From: Streptomyces flavochromogenes
GTDB taxonomy: Bacteria; Actinomycetota; Actinomycetes; Streptomycetales; Streptomycetaceae
Assembly: GCF_000717595.1 (NCBI RefSeq)
Contig: NZ_JNZO01000016.1
Location: forward strand, 77,806-141,805
Length of the DNA: 64,000 nucleotides
Direction: 5' to 3'
The position numbers and the translations under genes are program-made. Under the pieces are notes generated by a model that saw only the letters and a list, made by a program, of their open reading frames with translations, did no database searches and was not told the DNA's origin. This document shows positions 50,381 to 61,100 of the stretch, in pieces (the first letter of the stretch is position 1; every line of letters begins with the position of its first letter).

Positions 50381-50406
50381 GTCTTTGTCCCCAACCGGGA
50401 AAAAGT
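50381..50406. promoter_or_regulatory. Candidate ROK operator, copy A
   Basis: A 26-bp pseudo-palindrome with half sites CTTTGTCCC and (opposite strand) CTTTTTCCC around a 5-bp centre. It matches the site at 58010 at 21 of 26 positions without gaps and begins 73 bp upstream of the TACGTT -10 hexamer (50454-50459) of the ROK gene, the same distance as at 58010. Confidence 0.7.
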
Positions 50407-50453
50407 CGGGGCGGATTCATGCGCAACTTCTTCCCACTGCGGTACGCCGCTGC

Positions 50454-50459
50454 TACGTT
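50454..50459 (+). promoter_or_regulatory. -10 box TACGTT of the ROK regulator gene
   Basis: TACGTT with TTCCCA seventeen bases upstream as a weak -35. The surrounding bases GCTACG-TC recur at the co-regulated promoter at 58083. Confidence 0.5.
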
Positions 50460-50504
50460 CCCCTCGAAAGCACGAAGGCGAGCGGGTACGAGAGGGAGGG
50501 GCGC

Positions 50505-51695
50505 GTGAGACGCATGACGGCACGACCTGCCAACCGGCATCAGGCGCGACTCCTCAGGCTGCTGCGCGACGGAGGACCCAACTCCCGCGCCCAGCTGGGA
50601 GATCAGATCGATCTCTCCCGCTCCAAGCTCGCCGTCGAGGTCGACCGGCTCCTGGAGACCGGTCTCGTCGTCGCCGACGGCTTCGCCGCCTCCCGGGGCG
50701 GCCGGCGCTCGCACAACATCCGGCTCGCGCCCGAACTCCGCTTCCTCGGCATCGACATCGGCGCCACCTCCATCGATGTCGCCGTCACCAACGCCGAGTT
50801 GGAGGTGCTCGGGCATCTCAACCACCCCATGGACGTCCGAGAGGGCCCCGTCGCCGTCTTCGAACAGGCCCTGTCGATGGCGGCGAAGCTCCGCTCCACC
50901 GGGCTCGCGGAAGGCTTCGACGGCGCCGGCATCGGCGTCCCCGGACCCGTCCGCTTCCCCGAGGGCGTCCCCGTCGCACCGCCGATCATGCCCGGCTGGG
51001 ACGGCTTCCCCGTACGGGAGGCACTCAGCCAGGAACTCGGCTGCCCCGTCATGGTCGACAACGACGTGAACCTCATGGCCATGGGGGAGCAGCACGCCGG
51101 CGTCGCCCGCTCGGTCGGCGACTTCCTCTGCGTCAAGATCGGCACCGGTATCGGCTGCGGCATCGTCGTCGGCGGAGAGGTCTACCGCGGTACGACGGGC
51201 AGCGCGGGCGACATCGGACACATCCAGGTCGAACCCGACGGCCGCGCCTGCGCCTGCGGCAACAACGGATGCCTGGAGGCCCACTTCAGCGGCGCCGCCC
51301 TGGCCCGCGACGCCGAGGACGCGGCGCGCGGCGGCAGGTCGGAGGAGCTCGCCGCCCGGCTCGCGGCGGCCGGCGGTCTCACCGCCGTCGACGTCGCGGC
51401 GGCAGCCGCCGCCGGAGACGCCACCTCGCTCGCCCTCATCCGTGAGGGCGGAAACCGGGTCGGGCAGGTCATCGCCGGACTCGTCAGCTTCTTCAACCCC
51501 GGTCTGGTGGTGATCGGAGGCGGTGTCACCGGCCTCGGTCACAACCTCCTCGCCAGCGTCCGCACCCAGGTCTACCGGCAGTCCCTGCCCCTGGCGACCG
51601 GCAACCTGCCCATCGTCCTGGGCGAACTGGGCCAGACAGCCGGCGTCACAGGCGCTGCCCGCCTCATCAGCGACCACCTCTTCTCCCCGGCGTGA
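50505..51695 (+). CDS. ROK family transcriptional regulator
   Basis: 396 residues from GTG 50505, which has GGAGG five bases before it; an ATG nine bases later is the alternative. An N-terminal winged helix (HQARLLRLLRDGG, RSKLAVEVDRLLETG) precedes a ROK sugar-kinase-like domain with ATP-site FLGIDIGATSIDVAV and the zinc motif CACGNNGCLE. ROK repressors sense sugars. It heads the ABC importer and keto-sugar genes, and the shared operator sites at 50381 and 58010 indicate autoregulation plus control of the secreted enzyme. Confidence 0.93.
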   Translation: MRRMTARPANRHQARLLRLLRDGGPNSRAQLGDQIDLSRSKLAVEVDRLLETGLVVADGFAASRGGRRSHNIRLAPELRFLGIDIGATSIDVAVTNAELEVLGHLNHPMDVREGPVAVFEQALSMAAKLRSTGLAEGFDGAGIGVPGPVRFPEGVPVAPPIMPGWDGFPVREALSQELGCPVMVDNDVNLMAMGEQHAGVARSVGDFLCVKIGTGIGCGIVVGGEVYRGTTGSAGDIGHIQVEPDGRACACGNNGCLEAHFSGAALARDAEDAARGGRSEELAARLAAAGGLTAVDVAAAAAAGDATSLALIREGGNRVGQVIAGLVSFFNPGLVVIGGGVTGLGHNLLASVRTQVYRQSLPLATGNLPIVLGELGQTAGVTGAARLISDHLFSPA

Positions 51696-51729
51696 CACCT
51701 CCGTAGAGCTCGCCGGATCCCTCTCCAGT

Positions 51730-51804
51730 GGTGTGTGGGCATTCGTTCCACCCTCCGGACTCCCTCCGGGGGGACCCCCAGGGCGGAACGGGTGGGCGCA
51801 CACC
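51730..51804. promoter_or_regulatory. Long imperfect inverted repeat between ROK and ABC genes
   Basis: Arms 51730-51754 and 51780-51804 (GGTGTG...CGTTCC.CCCT against its complement) pair at about 18 of 25 positions around a G/C-rich centre containing CCTCCGGGGGGACC. It may act as a terminator or attenuator controlling read-through from the regulator into the importer operon. Confidence 0.5.
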
Positions 51805-51879
51805 ACCCACCGGCCCGCACCACCGGGCCCACGTCCACCCGCTCCGGCGCCACCCGCACCCGCCGAGGGGACCTCCGCC

Positions 51880-53415
51880 ATGCCCCAAGAACTCCAAGAA
51901 CCCCAAGAACACCCGCCTCTGCTCACCATGTCCGGAATCACCAAGTCCTTCCCCGGCGTCCGCGCCCTCGACGGCGTCGACCTGGAGGTCGCGCCCGGGG
52001 AGGTCCACTGCCTCCTGGGCCAGAACGGTGCCGGCAAGTCCACCCTCATCAAGGTCCTCGCCGGCGCACACCAGCCCGACGAGGGCCGGATCACCTGGAA
52101 CGGCGCACCCGTACGGCTCCGCTCCCCGAGCGCCGCCGTCCGCCTCGGCATCGCCACCATCTACCAGGAACTCGACCTCGTCGAAGGCCTCTCCGTCGCC
52201 GAGAACGTCCACCTCGGCCACGAACCCACCACCGGCGGGTTCGTCCGCACCCGCGAGGCACGGCAGACCACCGCCGCCCTCCTGAAACGTCTCGGCCACC
52301 CCGAGATCGACCCTGCCCGCCGCGTCGGCGAACTCTCCGCCGCACAGCGGCAGATCGTCTCCATGGCCCGCGCCCTCTCCCACGACGTCCGTCTCATCGT
52401 CATGGACGAACCGTCCGCCGCCCTCGACCCCGACGAGGTCGCCAACCTCTTCCGGATCGTCGCGGACCTCACCGCCGACGGCGTCGCCGTCGTCTACATC
52501 TCCCACCGCCTGGAGGAGATACGCCGCATCGGCGACCGCGTCACCGTCCTCAAGGACGGCCGCGCCGTCGCCCGGGGACTGCCCGCCGCGACCACCCCGC
52601 CCCGTGAGGTCGTCGCCCTCATGACCGGCCGGGACGTCCCGTACGTCTTCCCCGAACGCCCCACCCGCCCCCCGACCGGCGAACCCGTCCTCCGGGTCCG
52701 GGGACTCGCGAGAAAAGGGGAGTTCGAGGCCCTCGACCTCGAACTCCGCCCCGGTGAGATCGTCGGCCTCGCCGGGCTCGTCGGATCCGGCCGCTCCGAG
52801 ATCCTGGAGACCGTCTACGGAGCGCGGAAACCCACCGCGGGCCGGGTGATCGTCGACGGACGGCGGCTGCGCCCCGGCAGCGTCCCCGCCGCCGTCGCCG
52901 CCGGACTCGGCCTCGCCCCCGAGGAACGCAAGGCGCAGGGCCTCCTCCTCCTCGAATCCGTCACCCGCAACGTCTCCGTCTCCTCCCTCGCCCGCTTCTC
53001 CCGGGCCGGCTGGATCGACCGCACGGCCGAACGAGAGACCGCCAGGACCGCCACCCGCACCCTGTCGCTGCGGCCCGACCTCCCCGACGCCCCGGTCCGC
53101 ACCCTGTCCGGCGGCAACCAGCAGAAGGCCGTCCTCGCCCGCTGGCTCCTGCGGGGCTGCCGCGTCCTCCTCCTCGACGAACCCACCCGGGGCGTCGACG
53201 TCGGCGCCCGCGCCGAGCTGTACGCGGTCATCCGAGGCCTCGCCGACGACGGCCTCGCCGTCCTCCTCGTCTCCAGTGAGGTCCCCGAGGTCCTCGGCCT
53301 CGCCGACCGCGTCCTGGTCCTCCGAGAGGGCCGGGTCGTCCACCAGGCGCCCGCCCGTGACCTCGACGAACACCGCGTACTCGACCTCGTGATGGAAGGG
53401 AGCCCTGCGGTATGA
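51880..53415 (+). CDS. Sugar ABC transporter ATPase with two ATP-binding domains (RbsA/XylG type)
   Basis: 511 residues. The first ABC domain has Walker A GQNGAGKST, signature LSAAQRQ and Walker B LIVMDEPSAAL. The second has a degenerate Walker A (GLVGSGRSE), signature LSGGNQQKAVLARWL and Walker B LLLDEPTRGVDVG, the usual asymmetry of the CUT2 family. It powers uptake of a monosaccharide or small polyol. The stop overlaps the permease ATG (ATGA). Confidence 0.95.
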   Translation: MPQELQEPQEHPPLLTMSGITKSFPGVRALDGVDLEVAPGEVHCLLGQNGAGKSTLIKVLAGAHQPDEGRITWNGAPVRLRSPSAAVRLGIATIYQELDLVEGLSVAENVHLGHEPTTGGFVRTREARQTTAALLKRLGHPEIDPARRVGELSAAQRQIVSMARALSHDVRLIVMDEPSAALDPDEVANLFRIVADLTADGVAVVYISHRLEEIRRIGDRVTVLKDGRAVARGLPAATTPPREVVALMTGRDVPYVFPERPTRPPTGEPVLRVRGLARKGEFEALDLELRPGEIVGLAGLVGSGRSEILETVYGARKPTAGRVIVDGRRLRPGSVPAAVAAGLGLAPEERKAQGLLLLESVTRNVSVSSLARFSRAGWIDRTAERETARTATRTLSLRPDLPDAPVRTLSGGNQQKAVLARWLLRGCRVLLLDEPTRGVDVGARAELYAVIRGLADDGLAVLLVSSEVPEVLGLADRVLVLREGRVVHQAPARDLDEHRVLDLVMEGSPAV

Positions 53416-54410
53416 CGCTCACCACCCCGGCCAAGGCGCCGCCCCAGGAGAGCCGTTGGCGCACCCTCGGCCTCAGGGCCGACGTCCGCAACCTGTCGCT
53501 CCTCGGAGTGCTCGCCGTACTGATCGTCGTCGGCGGCCTCACCCGGCCTGCCGAGTTCCTCGCCACCTCCAACCTCCAGCTCGTCCTCACGCAGGCCTCC
53601 GTGATCGGCGTCGTCACCGTCGGCATGACGTTCGTCATCACCAGCGGCGGCATCGACCTCTCCGTCGGCGCGATCGTCGCCCTCGCCTCCGTATGGGCCA
53701 CGACCCTGGCCACCCAGGAGTTCGGCTTCGCCGGCATCCTCTTCACGGCCGTCGCCGTCGGACTCGGCTGCGGCCTCGTGAACGGCGTCCTCGTCGCGTA
53801 CGGCGGCATGGTCCCGTTCATCGCGACCCTCGCCATGCTGGCCTCGGCCCGAGGCCTCGCCCTCCAGATCACCGACGGCAAGACGCAGATCGTCACCGTC
53901 CCGTCCGTCCTCGACCTCGGCCTTCCCGACGCCTACGTCCTCGGCATCCCGCCTCTCGTGCTCGTCTTCGCGGCCGTCACTGTCGCCGGCTGGCTGCTCC
54001 TCAACCGGACCACTTTCGGCCGCCGCACCATCGCCGTCGGCGGCAACCCTGAGGCCGCCCGCCTCGCCGGCATCGACGTACGCCGCCAGCGGCTCTTCCT
54101 CTACCTGCTCTCCGGACTGTGCTGCGGCATCGCCGCCTTCCTGCTCGTCGTGCTCGCCGGCTCCGGCCAGAACACCAACGGCAATCTGTACGAACTCGAC
54201 GCCATCGCCGCGGCCATCATCGGCGGCACCCTCCTCAGCGGCGGCCGGGGCACCATCGTCGGCTCCGTCCTCGGCGTCCTCGTCTTCACGACGATCACCA
54301 ACATCTTCGCGCTCAACAACCTGCAGAGCGACGTCCAGCAGATCGCCAAGGGCGCGATCATCGTCGCCGCCGTCCTGCTCCAGCGCCGCACGGTCCGCGA
54401 CGGAACCTGA
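53412..54410 (+). CDS. Sugar ABC transporter permease (RbsC type)
   Basis: 332 residues with about nine to ten membrane helices. BPD_transp_2 signatures are present: GMTFVITSGGIDLSVGAIVA, the EAA-like loop GGNPEAARLAGIDVRR and GTLLSGGRGTIVGSVLG. It forms the membrane channel with the adjacent ATPase and is translationally coupled to it. Confidence 0.94.
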   Translation: MTLTTPAKAPPQESRWRTLGLRADVRNLSLLGVLAVLIVVGGLTRPAEFLATSNLQLVLTQASVIGVVTVGMTFVITSGGIDLSVGAIVALASVWATTLATQEFGFAGILFTAVAVGLGCGLVNGVLVAYGGMVPFIATLAMLASARGLALQITDGKTQIVTVPSVLDLGLPDAYVLGIPPLVLVFAAVTVAGWLLLNRTTFGRRTIAVGGNPEAARLAGIDVRRQRLFLYLLSGLCCGIAAFLLVVLAGSGQNTNGNLYELDAIAAAIIGGTLLSGGRGTIVGSVLGVLVFTTITNIFALNNLQSDVQQIAKGAIIVAAVLLQRRTVRDGT

Positions 54411-54479
54411 CCGGACACTCGCCGAACCGCCCCCTCACCACCCCCTTCACCACCACCCGCTCGGAAGGGATCCACCGCC

Positions 54480-55526
54480 ATGCCCGAAACCAGCCGCAGA
54501 CACCTTCTCCTCGGCGGCGCGGCCGTCTCCGCCGGCGCCCTGCTCACGGCCTGTACGAGCAACGAGCCGAAAGACGCCAAGGACGCAGCGCCCGCCGGGA
54601 GCGCCGCACCGGCCGCCGACGACAAGCCCGGCACCCCCGTCACCATCGGTTTCGCCGGCCCGCAGGCCGACCACGGCTGGCTCAACGCCATCAACGACAA
54701 CGCCGAGCGGCGCGCGAAGACGTACTCCGACGTCACCCTGGAGATCACCGAGGGCTCCAACGACACCGCCACCCAGATCGGCCAGGTCCAGACCCTCATC
54801 AACAAGAAGGTCGACGTCCTCGTCATCCTCCCCGCCGACGGCAAGGCCCTCACCCAGATCGGCCTCCAGGCCATGAAGGCCGGCATCCCCGTCATCAACC
54901 TCGACCGGATCTTCGCCTCCCCGCAGGCCTACCGCTGCTGGATCGGCGGCGACAACTACGGCATGGGCCTCAACGCCGGCAACTTCATCGGCGAACAGCT
55001 CAAGGACAAGCCGAACGCCACCGTCGTCGAACTCGCCGGCATGGACAGCCTCGAACTCACCAAGCAGCGCACCCAGGGCTTCGACGACGCCCTCAAGAAC
55101 TACCCCAACATCCGCAAGGTCGCCCGCCAGGCCGCCGACTTCACCGTCGAGTCGGGGCAGGCCAAGATGGCCCAACTCCTCCAGGCACAGTCGAAGTTCG
55201 ACGCCCTGTGGAACCACGACGACGACCAGGGCGTCGGCGCGCTGCGGGCCGTCGCCCAGGCCGGCCGCAAGGACTTCCTCATGGTCGGCGGCGCCGGCGC
55301 CAAGTCCGCCATGGACGCCATCAAGGCCGACACCGGAGTCCTGAAGGCCACCGTCCTCTACCCGCCGACGATGGCCGCCTCCGCGATCGACCTCGCCCGC
55401 GCCCTCGGCCAGAAGAAGGGTGTCGGCGGCATGTCCGAGCTGGAGATCCCCGCCTCGATCACCCTCTACTCGGCCGTCGTCACCAAGGAGAACGTCGACG
55501 AGTACCTGCCCACCGGATTCAGCTGA
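54480..55526 (+). CDS. Sugar-binding lipoprotein of the ABC importer
   Basis: 348 residues. The signal peptide has both twin arginines (SRRHLLLGG) and a lipobox LLTAC (C25), so it is probably a Tat-exported lipoprotein. The mature part is a periplasmic-binding-protein type 1 fold (VTIGFAGPQADHGWLNAIND, VLVILPADGKALTQIG, GVGALRAVAQAGRKDFLMVG), near the ribose/xylose/inositol-binding group. GGAAGGG lies 10 nt before the ATG. The ligand is not fixed by sequence; a keto-sugar or sugar acid would fit the neighbours. Confidence 0.93.
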   Translation: MPETSRRHLLLGGAAVSAGALLTACTSNEPKDAKDAAPAGSAAPAADDKPGTPVTIGFAGPQADHGWLNAINDNAERRAKTYSDVTLEITEGSNDTATQIGQVQTLINKKVDVLVILPADGKALTQIGLQAMKAGIPVINLDRIFASPQAYRCWIGGDNYGMGLNAGNFIGEQLKDKPNATVVELAGMDSLELTKQRTQGFDDALKNYPNIRKVARQAADFTVESGQAKMAQLLQAQSKFDALWNHDDDQGVGALRAVAQAGRKDFLMVGGAGAKSAMDAIKADTGVLKATVLYPPTMAASAIDLARALGQKKGVGGMSELEIPASITLYSAVVTKENVDEYLPTGFS

Positions 55527-55570
55527 CCGGCCCGCACCCGGGCCGCCCGCACCCGGCGGCCCGCACGGGG

Positions 55571-55586
55571 CGGTCCGGCCGGACCG
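55571..55586. promoter_or_regulatory. Perfect 16-bp palindrome CGGTCCGGCCGGACCG
   Basis: It lies in the 125-nt gap between the binding-protein gene and the oxidoreductase gene, among repeated CCGCACCCGG runs. A hairpin here could stabilise the binding-protein mRNA and dampen expression of the downstream enzymes. Confidence 0.55.
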
Positions 55587-55651
55587 GTCCCCGGCGGCCC
55601 GACCGCCCCCGGGGAGCAGTAACTCGCCGCACCACGAAACGGAGGAACCGT

Positions 55652-56926
55652 ATGGAACAGACGGAGAGCGGCGCCGCACCGCCGGCGCTCGGCATCGGCA
55701 TGGTCGGCTACGCGTTCATGGGAGCCGCCCACTCCCAGGGCTGGCGCACCGCGGGCCGCGTCTTCGACCTGCCGCTGCGACCCGTCCTCGCCGCCGTCGC
55801 GGGCCGTGACGCCACCGCCGTCCGGGCCGCCGCCCGACGGCACGGCTGGGCCGCCGCCGAAACCGACTGGCGCGCCCTGATCGCCCGCGACGACGTCCAG
55901 CTCGTCGACGTCTGCACCCCGGGCGACAGCCATGCGGAGATCGCCGTCGCCGCCCTGGAGGCCGGCAAGCACGTACTGTGCGAGAAACCCCTCGCCAACT
56001 CGGTCGCCGAGGCCGAGACCATGGTCGCGGCCGCCGAAGCCGCTGCCGCCCGGGGCCAGATCGCCATGGTCGGCTTCAACTACCGCCGGGTTCCCGCCCT
56101 TTCGTACGCCCGACAGCTCATCGCGGACGGCCGGCTCGGAACCCTCCGGCACGTCCGCGTCACCTACCTCCAGGACTGGCTCGTCGACCCCGCCTTCCCG
56201 CTCACCTGGCGCCTGGAACGCGAACACGCCGGGTCCGGCGCGCTCGGAGACCTGGGGGCGCACGCCGTCGACCTCGCCCAGTTCCTGGCGGGGGAGCCGC
56301 TCGTCGGCGTCTCGGCGCTCACGGAGACCTTCGTACGCAAGCGTCCGCTGCTCGCGGGCGTCGCCGCGGGCGGTCTCGCCGGGGGAGCGGGATCGGAGGC
56401 GTACGGACAGGTCACCGTCGACGACGCGGCCCTGTTCACCGGGCGGCTCGCCTCCGGCGCGCTCGCCTCCTTCGAGGCCACCCGGATGGCCTCGGGCCGC
56501 AAGAACGCGCTGCGGCTCGAACTCAACGGGGAGCACGGCTCGCTCGCCTTCGACCTGGAGCGGCTCAACGAACTGTCCTTCCACGACCACACCGAACCGG
56601 CGGTCTCGGCGGGCTTCCGCCGCATCCTCGTGACCGAACCCGACCACCCGTACCTGGAGGGCTGGTGGCCACCGGGGCACGCGCTCGGCTACGAGCACAC
56701 CTTCGCCCACCAGGCCCGCGACCTGGTCCACGCCGTCGCGAGCGGCATCGCCCCGGCGCCCTCCTTCGCCGACGGCCTCCAGGTCCAGCGGGTCCTGGCC
56801 GCGGTGGAGGAGAGCGCCGGGAACAACGCGGTCTACACCCCGGTCGGCATCCCGGTCCACCCCTCTGCCGGCGGATCCGCCGGCCCGCCCGCCGTCACGC
56901 CCGCCGACACATCCGTACCGAGCTAG
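55652..56926 (+). CDS. Gfo/Idh/MocA family oxidoreductase
   Basis: 424 residues. The Rossmann start [18 protein letters not shown], the EKP motif in HVLCEKPLA and the catalytic-region His in [14 protein letters not shown] identify the family, which oxidises or reduces sugars, inositols and keto-sugars with NAD(P). A Pro/Ala-rich tail ends the protein. GGAGG at 6 nt. It is 13 nt before the isomerase gene and in the same operon as the importer. Confidence 0.93.
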   Translation: MEQTESGAAPPALGIGMVGYAFMGAAHSQGWRTAGRVFDLPLRPVLAAVAGRDATAVRAAARRHGWAAAETDWRALIARDDVQLVDVCTPGDSHAEIAVAALEAGKHVLCEKPLANSVAEAETMVAAAEAAAARGQIAMVGFNYRRVPALSYARQLIADGRLGTLRHVRVTYLQDWLVDPAFPLTWRLEREHAGSGALGDLGAHAVDLAQFLAGEPLVGVSALTETFVRKRPLLAGVAAGGLAGGAGSEAYGQVTVDDAALFTGRLASGALASFEATRMASGRKNALRLELNGEHGSLAFDLERLNELSFHDHTEPAVSAGFRRILVTEPDHPYLEGWWPPGHALGYEHTFAHQARDLVHAVASGIAPAPSFADGLQVQRVLAAVEESAGNNAVYTPVGIPVHPSAGGSAGPPAVTPADTSVPS

Positions 56927-56939
56927 GAGGCGCCCGACC

Positions 56940-57944
<1,005 letters not shown>

Positions 57945-58009
57945 GGTGAAAGCGCAGGTCCGCGCCTGGCGGCGAGGTGTCGCCGGGCCGGTCCGCGCTG
58001 CCCGCGAGA

Positions 58010-58035
58010 GTCTTTGTCCTCTCGCGGGGAAAAGT
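58010..58035. promoter_or_regulatory. Candidate ROK operator, copy B
   Basis: The second copy of the 26-bp pseudo-palindrome (GTCTTTGTCC then CGGGGAAAAGT), 21 of 26 positions identical to copy A at 50381, and exactly 73 bp upstream of the -10 hexamer at 58083, as in copy A. Confidence 0.7.
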
Positions 58036-58082
58036 TCGACCGCACTGCTGCACAAGGGCTTTCCGTGGTGGACGAACCCGGC

Positions 58083-58088
58083 TACGGT
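58083..58088 (+). promoter_or_regulatory. -10 box TACGGT of the secreted multidomain enzyme gene
   Basis: TACGGT with TTTCCG seventeen bases upstream. The leader would be about 95 nt long. The spacing to the operator equals that of the ROK promoter. Confidence 0.5.
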
Positions 58089-58189
58089 CCTTGATGTGTA
58101 CATGGCGTAACAGCGTGATGTGACCAGCGTGACGGCGCACGCCGGTCCCCGGACAACCCGCACACCCGGCCCGACTCCGGAGGACACCC

Positions 58190-61100
58190 GTGCACAGAAA
58201 ACGACTCCGCCCCAGGAAGTCGCTCGCCCTACTCACCATCGGACTGCTCGCCCTCGGCGCCCCCCAGGGCCTCGCCGCCGAACCCGACGCCCCCGCCGCA
58301 ACCGCCACCGCGGCCGCCGAGGAATTCCAGCAGATCACCCTCGCCAAGGGCGGCGAGGAAGTCGGCGAACCCATGTCCCTCGCCGTACTCCCGGACCGCA
58401 GCGTCCTCCACACCTCCCGCAACGGCGAACTCCGCCGCACCGACGCCGCCGGCAACACCACCGTCATCGGCACCGTCCCCGTCTACAACCACGACGAGGA
58501 AGGCCTCCAGGGCATCGGCCTCGACCCGAACTTCGCCCAGAACAAGGCCGTCTACCTCTACTACGCCCCACCCCTCGACACCCCCGCCGGCGACGCCCCC
58601 GAGAACGGAACCGCCGCCGACTTCGCGACGTACGACGGCGTCAACCGCCTCTCCCGCTTCACCCTGAGAGCCGACGGCACCCTCGACAACGCCAGCGAGA
58701 AGAAGGTCATCGACATCCCCGCCACCCGCGGGATCTGCTGCCACGTCGGCGGCGACATCGACTTCGACGCCCAAGGCAACCTCTACCTCTCGACCGGCGA
58801 CGACTCCAACCCCTTCGCCTCCGACGGCTACACCCCCATCGACGAACGCCCCGGCCGCAACCCCGCCTTCGACGCCCGCCGCACCTCCGGCAACACCAAC
58901 GACCTCCGCGGCAAGATCCTCCGCATCAAGGTCGCCGACGACGGCACCTACACCGTCCCCCAAGGCAACCTCTTCGCCCCCGGCACCGCCAAGACCCGGC
59001 CCGAGATCTACGCCATGGGCTTCCGCAACCCCTTCCGCTTCAGCGTCGACAAGGCCACCGGCATCCTCTACGTCGGCGACTACGGACCCGACGCCGGCGC
59101 CGCCGACCCCAAGCGAGGCCCCGCCGGACAGGTCGAGTTCGCCCGCCTCACCAAGCCCGGCAACTTCGGCTGGCCCTTCTGCACCGGCAACAACGACCCC
59201 TACGTCGACTACGACTTCGCCACCAAGACCTCCGGCGCCACCTACGACTGCGCCGCCCTCAAGAACGACTCCCCGTACAACACCGGACTCGTCGACCTCC
59301 CGCCCGCCGAACCCGCCTGGATCCCCTACAACGGCGGCTCCGTACCCGAATTCGGCAGCGGATCCGAATCACCCATGGGCGGCCCCGTCTACCGCTACGA
59401 CCCCGCCAACACGTCCCCGGTGAAGTTCCCCGAGGCGTACGACGGCGACTTCTTCGCCGGAGAATTCGGCCGCCGCTGGATCAAGCGCATCGACCAGGAC
59501 ACCAACGGCACCGTCGCCTCCATCAACGACGTCCCCTGGACCGGCACCCAGATCATGGACATGGCCTTCGGCCCCGACGGAGCCCTCTACGTCCTCGACT
59601 ACGGCACCGCCTGGTTCGGCGGCGACCACAACTCCGGCCTCTACCGCATCGAGAACGCCACCGGCGGACGCTCCCCGGTCGCCGAGGCAAGCGTCAACAA
59701 GACCTCAGGCACCGCCCCCCTCAAGGTCGCCTTCTCCTCCGCAGGCACCACCGACGGAGACGGCGACGCCCTCACCTACACCTGGGACTTCGGCGACGGC
59801 GGCACCTCCACGACCGCCAACCCCACCTACACCTACCGCAAGAACGGCACCTACACGGCGACCGTGACGGCGAAGGACGCGAGCGGCCGCACCGGCTCCG
59901 CCTCCGTCCACATCGTCGTCGGCAACACCGCCCCCAAGGTCACCCTCGAACTCCCCGCCGAAGGCGCCCTCTTCTCCTTCGGCGACGACATCCCCTTCAA
60001 GGTCACGGTCACCGACCCCGAAGACGGCACCATCGACTGCACCAAGGTCAAGGTCACCTACGTCCTCGGCCACGACAGCCACGGCCACCCCGTCACCACC
60101 GCCAACGGCTGCACCGGCACCATCAAGACCTCCGCAGACGGCGGCCACGACGACGACGCCAACATCTTCGCCGTCTTCGACGCCGAGTACACCGACGGCG
60201 GAGCCGGCGGCCAGGCCGCCCTCACCACCCACGACCAGGCCAAACTCCAGCCCCGCCACCGCCAGGCCGAGCACTTCGACGCCCAGAACGGCGTCAACCT
60301 CTTCGACAAGACCCAGGCCAACGGCGGACGCACCGTCGGCGACATCCACGACCGCGACTGGATCTCCTTCAAGCCCTACAACGTCACCGGAGCCACCAAG
60401 CTCACCGCCCGCATCTCCTCCGGCGGCAACGGCGGCTTCCTCGAAGTCCGCACCGGCTCACCCACCGGCCCCCTCCACGGCTCCGCACCCGTCCCCGTCA
60501 CCGGAAGCTGGGAGACCTTCCAGGACATCGACGTACCCCTGCGGAACCTGCCCCGCAAGACCACCGAACTCTTCCTCGTCTTCAAGGGCGGCACCGGCGC
60601 CCTCTACGACCTCGACGACTTCACGTTCTCCAGCACCCCGGCCGACCGCAACGCCAAACGCGTCCTCGTCTTCTCCAAGACCGCCGGCTTCCGCCACGAC
60701 TCCATCGGCACCGGCATCACCGCCCTCAAGGAACTCGGCGCCGACAGCGACATCGTCATCGACAGCACCGAAGAACCACGCCAGTTCACCACCAGCAACC
60801 TCGCCCGCTACGACGCCGTCGTCTTCCTCTCCACCACCGGCGACGTCCTCGACGCCGACCAGCAGAAGGCCTTCGAGAACTACGTCTCCACCGGCGGCGG
60901 CTACATGGGCATCCACGCCGCCGCCGACACCGAATACGACTGGAGCTTCTACGGCGGACTCGTCGGCGCCTACTTCCAGTCCCACCCCCAGATCCAGCCC
61001 GCCACCGTCCGCGCCGAAGACCACACCCACCCCGCCACCGCCCACCTCGACGGCCCCTGGCAGCGCACCGACGAGTGGTACAACTACCGCACCAACCCCC